From the NCBI RefSeq assembly GCF_029227915.1, contig NC_079885.1, forward strand, positions 8,494,001 through 8,558,000: DNA of 64,000 nt, given 5' to 3'. A program made the translations under genes and the position numbers. Positions 24,001-36,425 of this stretch are shown piece by piece (positions within the stretch are counted from its first letter, which is position 1; every line of letters starts with the position of its first letter). The notes under the pieces are model-generated. The model worked only from the letters and a program-made list of their open reading frames with translations. It ran no database searches and had not been told where the DNA came from. Source of the DNA: Hydractinia symbiolongicarpus. Its lineage: Eukaryota; Cnidaria; Hydrozoa; Anthoathecata; Hydractiniidae.

Positions 24001-27000
24001 CAAAAACAAATAATAAAAATATTCACTGTAGAAATTTAGCTGTAGCTTTTGTTTAACATATATTAATATAATGCTGAGAAGTGGTATTTTGAACCAACAC
24101 CACTGGTCATTAATAATGTTGCCATAGTAAGATCTGTCCCCTGATAAATATTTAATGATACTCCTAGAAACATTTAAGGAACAAGTCACTATCAGAGAGA
24201 TTTTAAATACGGGGCATAGGTAGTAATAGAATTACATTAAGAAAAACAAGCACAAGCACAAAAACAAATTGACCACTTATTGTTTCCTCACCTCGTAGGA
24301 TATAATTTTGATAGTTTTGATCAGCATCAGTTCCAACAGTAATAAGACAACTAAGTCCATCATTAGTGACAAATTCGTGAACAAGGTCTTTATCATCCTA
24401 AATAAACATAATTACACCACAAAGATGATGTATCAACGTAATGTATGTGGAAGTGCCATTTTAAATATTTGTTTGAAATTATTTGTTAGAAACACGTGTT
24501 AAATTAAGTCATTTACAGTACTGTTATACGTGTGTCCATGATGGTTATTTAAAGATTGCATGTTTCTTATCTAACAATTTTTTTTTTTGCATCATATCAA
24601 CAAAAGATACTCAAACAATTATTGAATTTCCGCGCCCGAAGGCGTAGGAAATTCTTTAAAACCGTCGTTTTTTTCTTTCGGAGGATTTTTTGAGAAAAAA
24701 TCGACCCTGGGATTTCACGTTCCTCCGTCACAGATTTAAACTTCGTACCCAAGCTCCCTAACTACTGGGAAGTCATAAATGACGTTTCAGGCCAAAATTG
24801 GTACTTGTTTTCGACAAAATTTGGCACAGTTAACAAAAAATAATGTTGAACACAATGGTGACATAATAATTTTGATTTTTGTCACCTAAATGTCATTTTA
24901 GGCCAAAATTGGTCCAAAAATTATAACTACTTTATTTTAAACAAAATTTGGCACAGTTAACAAAAAAGTATGCTGAACATGATGGTGCCATCAAAATTTT
25001 GGTTTTTTGCCACCTTAAATGTCATTTTAGGCCAAAATTGGCCCAAAAATTAAAACTAATTCATTTTCAACAAAAATTGGCAAAGTTAATAAAAAAAGTA
25101 TGCTGAACATAATGGTGACATCAAAATTTTGATTTTGTCACCTAAATGTCATTTTAGGCCAAAACTGGTCCAAAAATTAAAACCACTTTATTTTCGGCTA
25201 AATCTGGCACAGTTAACAAATAAAGTATGCTGAAAATGATGGTCACATCAAAATTTTGATTTTTTGTCAACTAAATGCCGTTAAGACCATAAACGTTTCA
25301 AGCACAAGACATTTAACCATGAATGATAGGCTGTAATTTTTGTTAGCAATTTCTTTTAAAATGTAAGTTTATTATGACACGTTTCGTTTTGTTTGCATTT
25401 GTTGTAAGATATAATGTCACATGTGTGCTTTATCTTCAGAGCTTCATGCATTAAACCTCTTCGAATGTTTGGCACGATAACACAACGAATTAGCAGGTTG
25501 TCATCAAATATTTTGGTAGCGAGCGGAAATTCTTAGAGCCGCCAGGGCTTCTTGTTTAAAGTTTATTTTAGCTTTTTTTATTGTAATAAACTGATGGCTT
25601 CCAAATCTTTTTTTGATAAAAATTGACTAATATAAAAACTGTCAGAATAAACTGATCCTGCATTTAGCATATGCAGTACACAGTTAATTTTTAGCTTCAA
25701 ATTAAAATCAACAAAAAGATATGTTTAGAAAAAATATAAAAAACAAACATGACAACTTCATTGCTTTCCATTAAGAAAGATCATAACTGCCAGAAATAGA
25801 ACTTGACTGACCTGAAATATTTGTTTTAGTGAAAATAACGCCCTTCTTAAATCTCGACCAGTTGCTGTCAATAACTTTGCTGAAAATGAAATATAACTGC
25901 TTTAGTATATGTATTAATTAAATATATCTTTGATTAACATCAGCAAATTTTTGCTAACATGGTCTCCTTTCAGTTGGATATAAACTCGACTTACGAAAGA
26001 TGCCCCTCAATTTCTCTCTAAATTTAATGTTTTCATGAAAGCTTTCAAAAAAATTCAAAAAAACGCGAACTTAACTCTCACAAAAATTTATTCAATTCAG
26101 GTATAAATTGCCAATGTTAAACATAAGTTTGTCAACTGAAAACGAGCAAAAATGGTATTTTTTGTGCAGTCAATACAAAATGCTTTACTAACCTATTATA
26201 TTGTGAACTCGAACTGATAACTGTGTACGTAATATAATGGTATTCTTGCGGCTAAAATAAATAAAAAAACAAGCTGTGCATAAAAAAAGAAGTAGGGTAA
26301 AAATACACAAAAATTAGCAATTCAAGATCTAAATAATAGAAGGTCATAGAACTAGTCTTACACTAAAGTCTGTGTGTGACAGAAAGGGAAGCATTGTGTC
26401 TCATCTGCTTGAACACCAAACTAACTATATTTACTTTTATGTAATAACATCAATAAAACAGACATCAACAGTATAAATAAGATTATTAAAGCGATTGCAA
26501 TTATCTCTTTGAGGCCAAATATTCTATCTTTAAAAGACATCCTGTAAAATTAAAACTAAAAATTTTTGTACACTTCAAAAAAAAACTGTCATTTTGCTTT
26601 TTATTTAAAAAAAAAAAAAACCCAAAAAAAACAAAATTGTGCTGTTGTATATTAGTACTGATGACATAGAGAAAACTGTGGTATTACATATAGGCAAAAC
26701 TGATAATTGGTTTTATGAAAGAATAACTGATCATCATCACCAACAATGTGATAAACAATCGCATATACTTAAGGATTCAGGTATCTCAGTTTCTAAGCAA
26801 AATATCACTGAAAACATTACGCCTTAATAAAAAAAAAATAATTTTTAAAAAAGGTATCTTCTAAATGTTCTGAAATTAGATATCAGCAGGAAATGTCTTA
26901 TTTATCCTTAACAAAAAAATAATTTTTAAAAAAGATATCTTATAAATGTTCTGATCTTATATATCAGCATGAAATGTCTTGTTTATGATTGGATCACAGT

Positions 27001-30000
27001 GGGCAGGATCTACCCCTTTTAAACTATCCGACAGGTGTTGGACAATTGTATGAGACATTTGTAATTTAGAGGCATCAAAAATCAAATGCAGCATGGTAGG
27101 GCAAATCCTGGTTTTATTTCACCTTTATCATGGTTTATCATCAGAAAAGTGAAGTTCTTTTTTCACATTCTTGGGTTTTGCTCTGTGCAACAACAAGTTT
27201 AAAAATAAAATCTTGTATTCAAAGTTATTGTAGGGGCCTATTTCATCCTTAAGTGCTTTTAAAAATGGTTGTATAAAAAATATGAATAAAACTTTTGTTT
27301 TGTCATAAATTCCCAAGTTTATTGTAAATAGTGACTTTTGTTATGCAAAAATTATACATTAAGATGACATGTCTAAGAATTTACATAACTGCTTATTGTA
27401 AACAAACTTTCTTTATTTTTTCTTTTCTGAACATTGACCTTGAAAAAACATTCACCCATCAAAGAAAACAAACGGATGACACAAAGCATTATCACTATGT
27501 TTTCGCGTAACCCAGAAGACATTCTCACAACACTCACAGTGGTATAACATCTAATTCTTAGGTTTAGACGGCATATCTTTTACTACAACACAACCATTGA
27601 CAGGGTTATACAAGTATCCTTTAACAGGCTAAAACATGACATCTTGTACATTTTTTTCAAAACAAAAAAGGCTTAACTTAATAAGTAATTGACATTTTAA
27701 CATTAGATCCAATACGCAAAACTAATTTCTAGCAGAAACGCTTTAAAGGCGTGCACTAGGCAAAGCCATTTCTTCATCTTTATCTGCACAAACCATGCTG
27801 CCAATTATTCACCTTTAGATGGTGATTCAATGATATTTCCAAACAAAATTATAATTTTTGTGACTCCTTTAATGGAAATTTTCTAATTCACATTGGCAGT
27901 TCACAAACTCCCATGCGATAAAGGTTCAACTTTGATTCATAGAGCTTCACATGAGCAACTATTATTACTGGCGTGACAAATATTAAATTAGGAAGGCTAA
28001 ATAGGCTTGTTTAGAAGGACAGTCTATTAAAGAGATATTCTATTATTTCACTACAACAGACCAAAGGGAGAACAAAGGATGTTTATATGAAGACAAAACA
28101 ATTGGCTTAAACTTATTCATTCTTGCCAACTTTTGATTTGATTTTAAATCTTGATTTGAAAAAAAGAAAAATAATTGCGAAAGAAATATGACAACACACA
28201 GTATACATACCTACGCTTAACTACGGTCATTATTGCAAAATGTTAGTAAAAAGAAAATAAAAACTTAAAAAAGACTTCACTATAATACTTCCCTATAAAT
28301 CAGGAAATTTTTGTTTACCCAAACTTGTTTAACTGTTTTATGTCAAAGGTTTACCTTTTGTAGGTACTCTACTAGACATCCTCAAAACTTCCTGAAGCAC
28401 AAACACACAAATTTGTGCATACATCATCAGAGGAATAGCAGAAAGAGAATTCAAAAAAAAAACACAAGTCAACTGACTCTCTTTTTTAGTAAGCTTTTAA
28501 ATCAACTTATACACAGTGCACTAGATGTTAACTCAAAACTGATAAAACTCAAAACTGGTGAACAGATGTTCACAATTAGAGCAGATAAAATGTCACCCTC
28601 ATAAGAGTATTTTTATACTGTGAAAGCCAAATTCCTAATCTCAAAACCCATAAGTAAAAAACAAAACAAAACAAAAACAACACTTTTCCACAATTATAAT
28701 AACAAGATTAGCTGTTTGAGTATTAAACATGATGGCTTTAAAAAGTTACCTGAGAAACAAACAAAACAAACACAACAGCGTGCAAAATCTTTACAAAATG
28801 TATAGAGAAAAAAAAGTTAACCCCTTCTTCCCTCCTCTCAAAAATAATCCTCCCCTCAATTGTAGATTATGTGATAAGATAATTTTATAAATTAATTAAA
28901 CATATGATTTTTAAGCAAAGCAACATCTGCATATGTAAAGCCAAAATATATTTCATTTTCCCTAAAAATCAACCCCCACGTTTTTAATGAACAATCACCT
29001 AGTTTTAGTACACTTAGTAACACTAATAAAGTTGAACTTGAAAAATACTAAACAGATACTGACTGGATTTTTATGTTGTACTGTAAAATACAAAGCCTGA
29101 GGTGAAAAGAACAGACCAAGCTTACTGCAAAGTGGTCTCATTATTTATGTGAATTGAAACAAAAAAATGGTTTTAGGTGAGTGACTTTTATATTTTTCTT
29201 TTGTGCTAAGAAACTCTGTTACTTGTTTGTTAATGGTTTTATGATAGCATTTTAATAATGGATTCCCAAACCAGTAAGTATGGCTTCATACAAAGTCCTG
29301 TTAAAATAAGCTGTAAACCAATCAAAATATCACATTTTCTCATACTAATTGTTTTTTGTATCAGTGAGATGTTAAAGATAACTACGGCTAAAAAAACAAG
29401 AATGCACCATTCCTACCTGTCTTTAAAACCCTCAATGAGATCATCTTGTTCTTCTATTGATGCTTCCAGATCAAGATACGTAGAATTGTGTGATAATTGC
29501 AATGCACAGTCATCAAGCTAAAAAATAAATATAATTATTAATAAAAATCGCAAAGTATATATACAAAGGGCACTAACAATAGCATACAACTAAAACAAGA
29601 ATTACTTTTGGTAATTTTATTATAAAATTAAACCATTAAATCATTTCGTTGTTAGATCAGGAAAACCTTTTTACTACCAGTGCAAAAAGTTGAGTTGGTG
29701 AAAGTGGGAGATTTTTATAAACCAGGTTGCTTTTTTATGACTTTATTGCTTTATTTACACTACTAGTCGATAAAGCCCGTGGAAAATTCCACTAAGGCAG
29801 AAGAACAATGGAAAAATAGGTTGTTTTAGATTTTTTGCTGATGTCAGCAGTGCATATACAAGAAGAAAATTGGTGAAATTTAGTCATTCCTTGTCTGCAA
29901 TGTGTAGAAGTTGAAACGTTGATCAAAATAATGTTTAGTATTGTATGTTTTTGACAAACGCCTAAGGAGATATAAGGGCTTAAAAATTTTGCTGATGTCA

Positions 30001-33000
30001 GCAAAGTCCCTACTAAAAGTTCCAAAATTTGCCTGTTGCATTTATCGTATAGATCTTGAAATGCTGACCAAGAAAATGTATAGGAACATGAACTTTTGAC
30101 AAACGGTTGCAGAGATATTTGGATTTGAAGGTTTTGTGATGACGTCATCAACCTGTCCATTCCGAAACGGATTCGGAGACCCAGGTTTGGGAAACTTACC
30201 CAAATTGGTCCCAGGTGGTCCCTAGTTACCCACACAGTGAAAAATCATTGACGTCACCACCTCGTTTCCAAGTTATTTGGCCTCAAAGTTTTAAATGCAC
30301 TGTAATGGCTTCATTAATTTAATATAGGATATTGACGTTAAGGTGGTGTTATTGACGTCGTGCCGTAACGTCAGAAAATATTGCTCTAACGTCAAAGTTT
30401 GCTAATTTACAGAACAAATTTATAGGCGATGTTTTATAGACTTTATCAAAGAAATTTTATCCACTTTGCAAAAGTCACAGACAGAATTCCGTATTATTAT
30501 ATAGATAGTGCCTTCATGTTGGTACTTTTGTGAGTAACCATGAAACCTGCAATGGCCTATCATTTTCTAGAAACTAACAAGGAAATTCAAAGTTGCAGAG
30601 TGAGCAAGAAAAAACATAAGGGACCTGGCATGAGTAAATCAGATATTGATCATAAAAACATAAATGAAAAATGTATACAATTAATTCCTAAATGATAAGA
30701 AATAGGAAAATTCTGGAAACATTCAGTTAGAAAGAAGTCATTAATGACTTGGCTCTGTGCTTGTACTGGCTAGTATATATTTGGTATAGAAGACACTTCC
30801 AAGTCTATGATTTAAAATAAATCAAAAATTGCGTCACTTGAGATAGACTTAGGAATATATAAAAGCAATAGCATAATTCATTCCAATTCATAGCATAATA
30901 AAACACTCATTAAAATTACAATTATGTATTGACAAGTGTCTTCCCAACAACTGCACAGCTCATTAATTACAAACACATATAATTAATTTATAGTTTGTGT
31001 AAGAAAAAATAAACAAACAGTATGAACACTAATGTAGAATAATTGGCTTTATTATGCTCAAATTAGAATCAATTGTAAATGTCCTGAAATAGCTTTTTAG
31101 ACACTGAATGACTTTCGTAAGTTGGTAACTATAATTTCTTAGAAAAAAACATGACAACATTGGCAAAGATACTAAAAAACTGGGACACATTGTGTGTGTA
31201 TGATTGTATAATTTTACACATTTCAGTTAAACAATACGTTATTAAAAACCAATAAAGTTAATGGTTATTATATGATTAGCCTTGAAGTCGGAAAACCACA
31301 AAATTAAGTGTTTCCTGATTTCCACTTCAAAAAAATTATTTTCTCTCCAGCTTTACTTTAATGAGACCAATGAGAATAAATACCTGTTACATTTTTCTTA
31401 ATTCTATTTATTACCCAGTTATAACAAACTTTTATTTTACTTTGTGCATGAATTAACTGCTGACCTATAAACTAAGTGTCCATGATTTGGCATACAATAT
31501 GCATAACGAACACAATGCCTAATAAAAAAAAATTCCCCAACCTTTTTGCTAAATTAGTACAAAATCTTATTAAAATTTCATGTTTTAAAACGTTCCCAAA
31601 ACAATGTCCATTTCTCTTTTCCCCCTGGTAAAAACATTAGTCATTCAAAAAATGCAAATAATTTATACTATCAAACAAAGAACAAGTCTCATTGACGCCA
31701 AGAGCTAAGGTCATTTACTAATATACCTTTAGCTTTAATTACAAAAAATTTCGACTTTTGGTCCACTTAACGAAACTTAAAATGTGAAAATTCCAATACA
31801 GTTTTTAGTGGGCTGGGCATAATAAATCAAGTTTGGAAGACTTTTATATTATGAGAAAGGCTTTTCAGAAGTAAATTATGTTATTTTGTAGCAAGGGTGT
31901 TGGCTTTACTTAAAAAGTAATAGGGAAAATATCAAAGGTGGACTAAATAATTTTTTGTGTATGTCTTATATATTGTGTGAGATATTTTTTTGGTCAAGGA
32001 TTGGGTATAGAGAATAAAGAAATAATGTATAATGCTCCAGATTTAAAATTATATTAAGATCCGATGAAGGGCTTTTTATATAATAAAGAAGCAGTAAAAA
32101 ATTAGGCCCTCACAATAAATAAAAAAACAAAATTAATTTAGAAAACAAAATGTATAGTAGTTAGGTACAATAATAAGCACTATTGTGTACCATGACAAAC
32201 AATTTGAGAAAAAAGCAATGTGTGTCAACATACTCAAATTAGGCTTTTTGTGTATGGTAAAACCTATCTATTTGTGTACACAGATGTTTAGGTACATCGA
32301 TTCGTCAGCCCCTTATAAAATAAGTTTACAGTTATAAATCTACTATAAAAAACCTTTTTTTGGCAATTATACAAACAACCTGCTGAGGTGAATGATGGGT
32401 CTGCCAATGTGTCCAGTTAAATTTGAAAAATATTGTCAACTTTACTAACAGTTTGTCTTGGTAAGTATGGAAATTGCATTATTATTATTTTTGACACTTG
32501 GAATGCTGAGAGATAATGATGGCATTATCATTTCTTGGCAAAATACGTTTTCCTAAGTCGAACTAGTAACATAACAATACAGAGAAATTTAACCACATTA
32601 AAAAGAACAATTTCCATTTCTGCATTGTTGGAACTCATTGAGACCTTTAAAATATATATCTATAAATTCACATCCTACTGGTTTGTTTTTACAAACCTTT
32701 CACAAACAACCTTTTGTTTTTGAAAGTTGCAGTTATGATTTCACAGGCATTTTTATCATATATATTTTTTGTCTCACTAATCTTTTCATTCTTTTTATTC
32801 GCATATAGATTTAAAAATTTGGGCACTTCAGCATGTTTAAGTCTATTGCTGATGGATGGGCTGTGGGCAATAGCAGAAGTCACACTGAGATTAATTTTAA
32901 ATAACTAAAGCTCTATAATTTTGTACTAAAAGTAAAATATTCATGTTTTTATTACCAAGAATTTTATGGTATTTGGTGTACCCTGGCCTGATAATTGCTT

Positions 33001-34683
33001 TAAGGAGGGACCAGAAAGTGTTAAGTTGAGAAACTTTTTTCCAGGTACAATCTTGCTTAAAAATGTTGAAATAGCAGTTTATATATAATCAAAAGAATCA
33101 AATAATTCTGCCCTGCTAAGATACTACTCTGGCCAATATTTAAAGTCTGCTAGTAGCAATTTTTAACATGCCAGCATTTTGAAATAATCAACAGAGCCAG
33201 TGAACAGATGCAAATACAGGCATCAAAAATTTTACCTAATTAGTTTTAAGGGTTCTTTACGCTTTGCTACTATATTATATACTGTTGTGCAGGAAAAGCA
33301 TTCATTTTCCGTTTAACAGAGCTTTAGGTACCACATACCAGTTGGGCTTCAAGATTAGGGATCAGCGACAAAATTTTTTTTGTCACACTGTGCAAACTAT
33401 TTCCATGAAGGTCAGAGCCTCCTCCCTCTGCTTCTCAGAAAATGCGCGTGAAACGTGACAAGTTACTTGTTGAAAAATACACAAAAATGGTTTGGGTGTA
33501 AACTTTTGAAGACTTGTGTACAATTTATTTAAACATAAAAGATTGCTTATGTTACATAGCTGCAAGAAAAAAATTCTAAGTGACTATATACATATATACA
33601 TATTTGCTTAAACTCATTAATCAGTTTAGTCCATAATAAAATGTTTTTGCATACATTTAAAAAAAGGATGTAAACACATTATGAAAAAAAGCATGATGGC
33701 TCTGGGTCAATACACGTTTCCACAGTTATGATATGTAGTAATACACGAAGTAGTATTTTCAAAAGACAATGGCGTACAGCTATGAGAAAAAACTGCGCAA
33801 AGACTAATTCACAGAAAGTGAAGAAAACAACAACAAACACGTTTGCCAACAGTGGGTATTTTTGGTAAAAAGGAAAGGTCGTTTTTATTTTTTATATTGA
33901 AGTTATGTCTTCTAAATTGGTTTTAAGATGATTAGTACGGTGCAACTATTTGTACGGATAACTTGAGTTGGATAAAATAAGGGTATGTTATTTTTACTCA
34001 ACTGTGAAAAGGTGTATTTGCTAGCTATATATCTGTATATTGTATACTAACACATTGTTGTTTATATCTCCCAGATCTCTTACATGAACCAACAGGCAAA
34101 ATCATGGATATGGTATGCCATGGACCAGCTTACTCCAAACTTTATTTTTGAGCGGAGGCATTTTTGATTTCAAAATTAAAACATGTGCATGTAGTTTAGA
34201 TTTGAAAAGATGTTGTAGCCACAAAGTCTGCATTTTATTTCCTGTTGATTTTCAGATTTCTTTTGTACTTAGGTGAGAATCCTGTCAAAGTATAAACATT
34301 GAAACTCATGTATTGTATTATGATTTATATATTTTTTTATTTTGTTTTTAGAGGGGGGGGGGGGGGGGGCGGTTTTTTACCTTAATTAGCCATCTAGCTA
34401 GCAAATTTAATGATAAAAGTGAACTGGATTACTGCTTATAGTCACAACATAGGGTAAGAAATATCGATAGAAATAACTGGCTATGTGCTAACATTTTATT
34501 TAATCAAATAAAAAATCTTACGTTGTGGGGCGCCTTCAAAAGACGGTGTATGGCTGGTAACTGCGTACATATTGGTACATTTTGTCTGAATGCATAAGAA
34601 GGTGGTCTAGACGGCTCAGGAAAACTTGTACTATTGAATGGATCAGTATCATCCAAATATTGTACTTTACAATCAAATGCCAT
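15018..34683 (-). CDS. FHOD: FHOD-family formin (24 coding exons, 1,301 aa)
   Basis: Minus exons: 34522-34683, 29417-29517, 26193-26251, 25812-25879, 24292-24397, 23814-23908, 23404-23515, 23123-23220, 22680-22763, 22529-22588, 22380-22444, 22242-22276 (35-nt microexon), 21993-22170, 21302-21423, 19914-21223, 19382-19564, 18740-18859, 18102-18263, 17583-17698, 17233-17307, 16541-16598, 16265-16399, 15754-16075, 15018-15097. All have GT/AG and compatible phases. The order matches human FHOD1/FHOD3 as recalled: GBD/FH3 in residues 1-315 ([21 protein letters not shown]); Lys/Glu-rich helix near 625-647; FH1 polyproline near 728-767; FH2 from about 780 to 1175 ([22 protein letters not shown]); then DAD (MMDMLVKSA) with a basic tail and RTLKSG. 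FHOD formins nucleate or bundle actin and are released from GBD-DAD autoinhibition by Rho/ROCK signalling. Alternative exons would not be visible here. Confidence 0.93.
17434..17463. repeat. (GTTT)n microsatellite
   Basis: About seven tandem GTTT units in the FHOD intron between exons 17583-17698 and 17233-17307. Confidence 0.9.
24624..25545. repeat. Interspersed repeat carrying a four-copy 127-bp minisatellite
   Basis: Four tandem units start at 24781, 24892, 25021 and 25148 and end near 25277. Each reads roughly gtcattttaggccaaaattgg ... ttggcacagttaac ... atgctgaacatgatgg (shortened here). The left side has an inverted pair gaatttcc (24624-24631)/ggaaattc (24647-24654) around a GC-rich palindromic loop. 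The right side repeats ggaaattctta.agccg near 25524-25541. A short end hairpin plus minisatellite core is known for Helentron-type non-autonomous elements, but the class is not proven. It sits in the FHOD intron between exons 25812-25879 and 24292-24397. Confidence 0.7.
26252..29416. other. FHOD intron 2, 3.2 kb
   Basis: No independent gene. It contains a plus-strand 62-aa frame at 26639-26827 with an HIGKT...ERITDH pattern faintly like a GIY-YIG nuclease, followed by a local duplication. In that duplication a 68-bp AT-rich unit near 26837-26904 is repeated, with substitutions, near 26919-26986. The remainder is AT-rich. Confidence 0.5.
29518..34521. other. FHOD intron 1, 5.0 kb
   Basis: This long first intron separates the N-terminal 54-codon exon from the rest. 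It holds the Helitron-like element at 29763-30505 and a 17-G run at 34353-34369. The rest is AT-rich with no recognised coding sequence or RNA gene. Long 5' introns often contain enhancers, but no specific site is visible here. Confidence 0.6.
29763..30505 (-). mobile_element. Non-autonomous Helitron-like element, 743 bp
   Basis: Read on the minus strand, the element starts TCTATATAATAATACGG at 30505 and ends CTAG at 29766-29763. Just before the end is a hairpin GTGGAA..TTCCAC. The flanking bases are A before and T after, so insertion was between A and T without duplication. These are the established Helitron hallmarks (5' TC, 3' hairpin plus CTRR, AT target). Inside are diverged internal repeats (ttgacaaacg ... 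gagatat; ttttg.tgatg.c.tca) and two CRE palindromes TGACGTCA at 30140-30147 and 30249-30256. The 147-aa open frame inside it (29792-30235) is not considered a gene. Confidence 0.72.
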
Positions 34684-34800
34684 GATAGCAGTATTTCCTC
34701 ATCTTATAAGTGCTCTCAGTCTGTTGATCTTTTCTCCGCCATATTTTCAATCCTTCTGTACAGACAGTCCCTTCCGCGCATGCGTTTTAGATTTGTAAAT
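34684..34800 (-). promoter_or_regulatory. FHOD upstream region with NRF1-like and YY1-like motifs
   Basis: Just upstream of the FHOD ATG (34683) are CCGCCATATTT at about 34737-34747, similar to the YY1 core CCGCCATNTT, and GCGCATGCGT at 34776-34785, a one-base variant of the NRF1 palindrome GCGCATGCGC. Both are typical of TATA-less promoters. They are motif matches only. Confidence 0.4.
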
Positions 34801-35301
34801 ATTGGAAATCTGACATGCCTCAAGTTTAAACCCCGTGTGCGTGACTAACCCTTTTCGCGAATTTGATCGGGTGACACAGAAAAGTGTTAACATACTCTCG
34901 ATGTTTAAAAGATCTGGCCTAAAACCGTTATAAAAACAACTTTAACTGTAACCACAAAACAAGCTTTTTCTCGAACTTCTTCAGATCTCGAGTTGTATTC
35001 CGATTTCGGTGTCTGTGTATGTGTGACGTCAAAAAGAATTGTATAATAACCAACAAGTCTCTTCCCCTTTTTCTTGTCCTTCTTTTCTAGAAATAGTATT
35101 TTCAAATTTTGTTTTATTCTTATTTTCTTATATACTAACTGTGTCAATAGGTACAAAATTTTATTATGTTTTAAAAGACAGTGCCTGTTTTCACTGTTCT
35201 CTTGTAACTGTTGGTAATACTAGAAGAAATAAGATAATCCCTGGCGTTACATACTAGGAGCGTGAAAAAGCCCTTCTCAAATTCTGAATGATGCCTTAGT
35301 T

Positions 35302-35583
35302 TTACGCCGGTTTCCTTTTCTTCCACATTAATTTCATAGTTTCATCTTTGCACACTTCAAAAAGAAGACACGATTTAATGTCCCGCAGTGTGTTGTGTCG
35401 AAGCCTTATGTAGCCCCCTTTCTTGCATGTCAGCGAGTGTTCGGGGTGAAAGGAAGCTACACATGCGCAAATCTTAGGTGGACGACAAAGAGATTTATCA
35501 GTTTGAAAACCTTGATCTTTAATCGGAAGACTGCTAAGCCATAACATAGAGATATGATGCTCCATGTTCAATATTGATACCAA
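35302..35583 (-). pseudogene. Retroelement fragment with Cys/His 'RHN..RD' C-terminal domain
   Basis: A 93-aa open frame has the ordered pattern WLSSLPIKDQGF, CAC, H, C, KGG, RHN, RD and LLFEVC. I recognise it as the region that follows the reverse transcriptase in many invertebrate retroelement ORFs, where it often reads GGFPSLRHNEIRD. No RT domain lies next to it, so this is a truncated relic. The exact element class cannot be assigned from this piece. Confidence 0.55.
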
Positions 35584-36064
35584 TCAGTTTGCTCAGCTGT
35601 GCTCTTCTCGAACCGTTCTAATGGTAAGCTGGTCATGTTTGACCCTCTTTATCTTTATGTTCGCTTTTATCTTTCCAAGATTTCTCCGGTCGACATCACA
35701 TTGAGATTTTTTGTTTTGTTAATGTTTTTTTTGCAGACTGTCAGTCAAAATTTAAGAGTTTTTCGAATTCTGTTTCAGCAATTTCACTTCGTGTCCGTAC
35801 ACCAAAGCCTTCAAGGCTAGGCGGCAGCGAGAACCATGTCTCTTTAAGGTCATCAAAAATAATACCTAAAATTCCCTCTACATGTAAAAATTGATTTTGT
35901 GCTTATATCCTGCTGTGAAACAAGTGTAGGTGTCCTGTGGGCCAAAAATGCAATATTTAAAAGCATTGCGAGTTCTCAAGGTTTTGATTTACGAAAATGT
36001 GCAGGTTAGCGGGATCGTTACAATGCCGAGCACAAGAATCAAGATGGGATCACCCTGGGATTTG

Positions 36065-36146
36065 TAGCGAACCCAACCTCGATCCCAGGGCCTGTAGCGT
36101 ATATCAAAATACGCAATAGGCCATGGGATCGAGGTTGTAGCGAACC
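36065..36146. mobile_element. 64-bp palindromic MITE with 9-bp target duplication
   Basis: The element 36074-36137 has 20-bp inverted ends, CAACCTCGATCCCAGGGCCT and its complement with one mismatch. It is flanked on each side by tagcgaacc (36065-36073 and 36138-36146). A long duplication of this type suggests a Mutator- or P-like transposase, but the class is inference. The CAACCTCG end also occurs at 13258-13670 and, inverted, at 36411-36425. Confidence 0.75.
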
Positions 36147-36350
36147 AACAGAATTCATTACATCACGCTTGAGAATTTTTGCCACTGTTTTATCAATGAT
36201 TCTACAAAAAATGTTTTCGATGCCAATGGGACGAAGTCCTGGATTACGGAAATGGTAGCACGAGGTGTCCGACTTTTGAGTGTCCGTTAATTAGAGAGAC
36301 TACTGTAAATAAAAGATTCGTTTATCAAGGGGTATTATATTTTTTAGAAT

Positions 36351-36425
36351 CAATCTACTCTCCAGGGCTCTTCTACGCCTATAATATTTTAACGAAATGC
36401 TCGAAAAGCACTAGGGACGAGGTTG
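36351..36425. repeat. Degenerate CAACCTCG-family element, about 75 bp
   Basis: The right end ctagggacgaggttg (36411-36425) is a clear inverted CAACCTCGTCCC arm. The left end caatctactctccagggctc (36351-36370) is a diverged partner. No target duplication is visible. Confidence 0.45.

Noticed and set aside
24781-25277. CRISPR-like direct repeats
   Set aside because: Units are about 127 bp, contiguous and diverged, with no spacers, in a eukaryotic intron.
29792-30235. 147-aa minus frame
   Set aside because: It lies wholly inside the Helitron-like non-autonomous repeat and has no domain pattern.
34353-34369. G-quadruplex candidate (also 36568-36583, and C-run 39257-39271)
   Set aside because: Plain homopolymers; they may be slippage or assembly noise, with no further structure around them.
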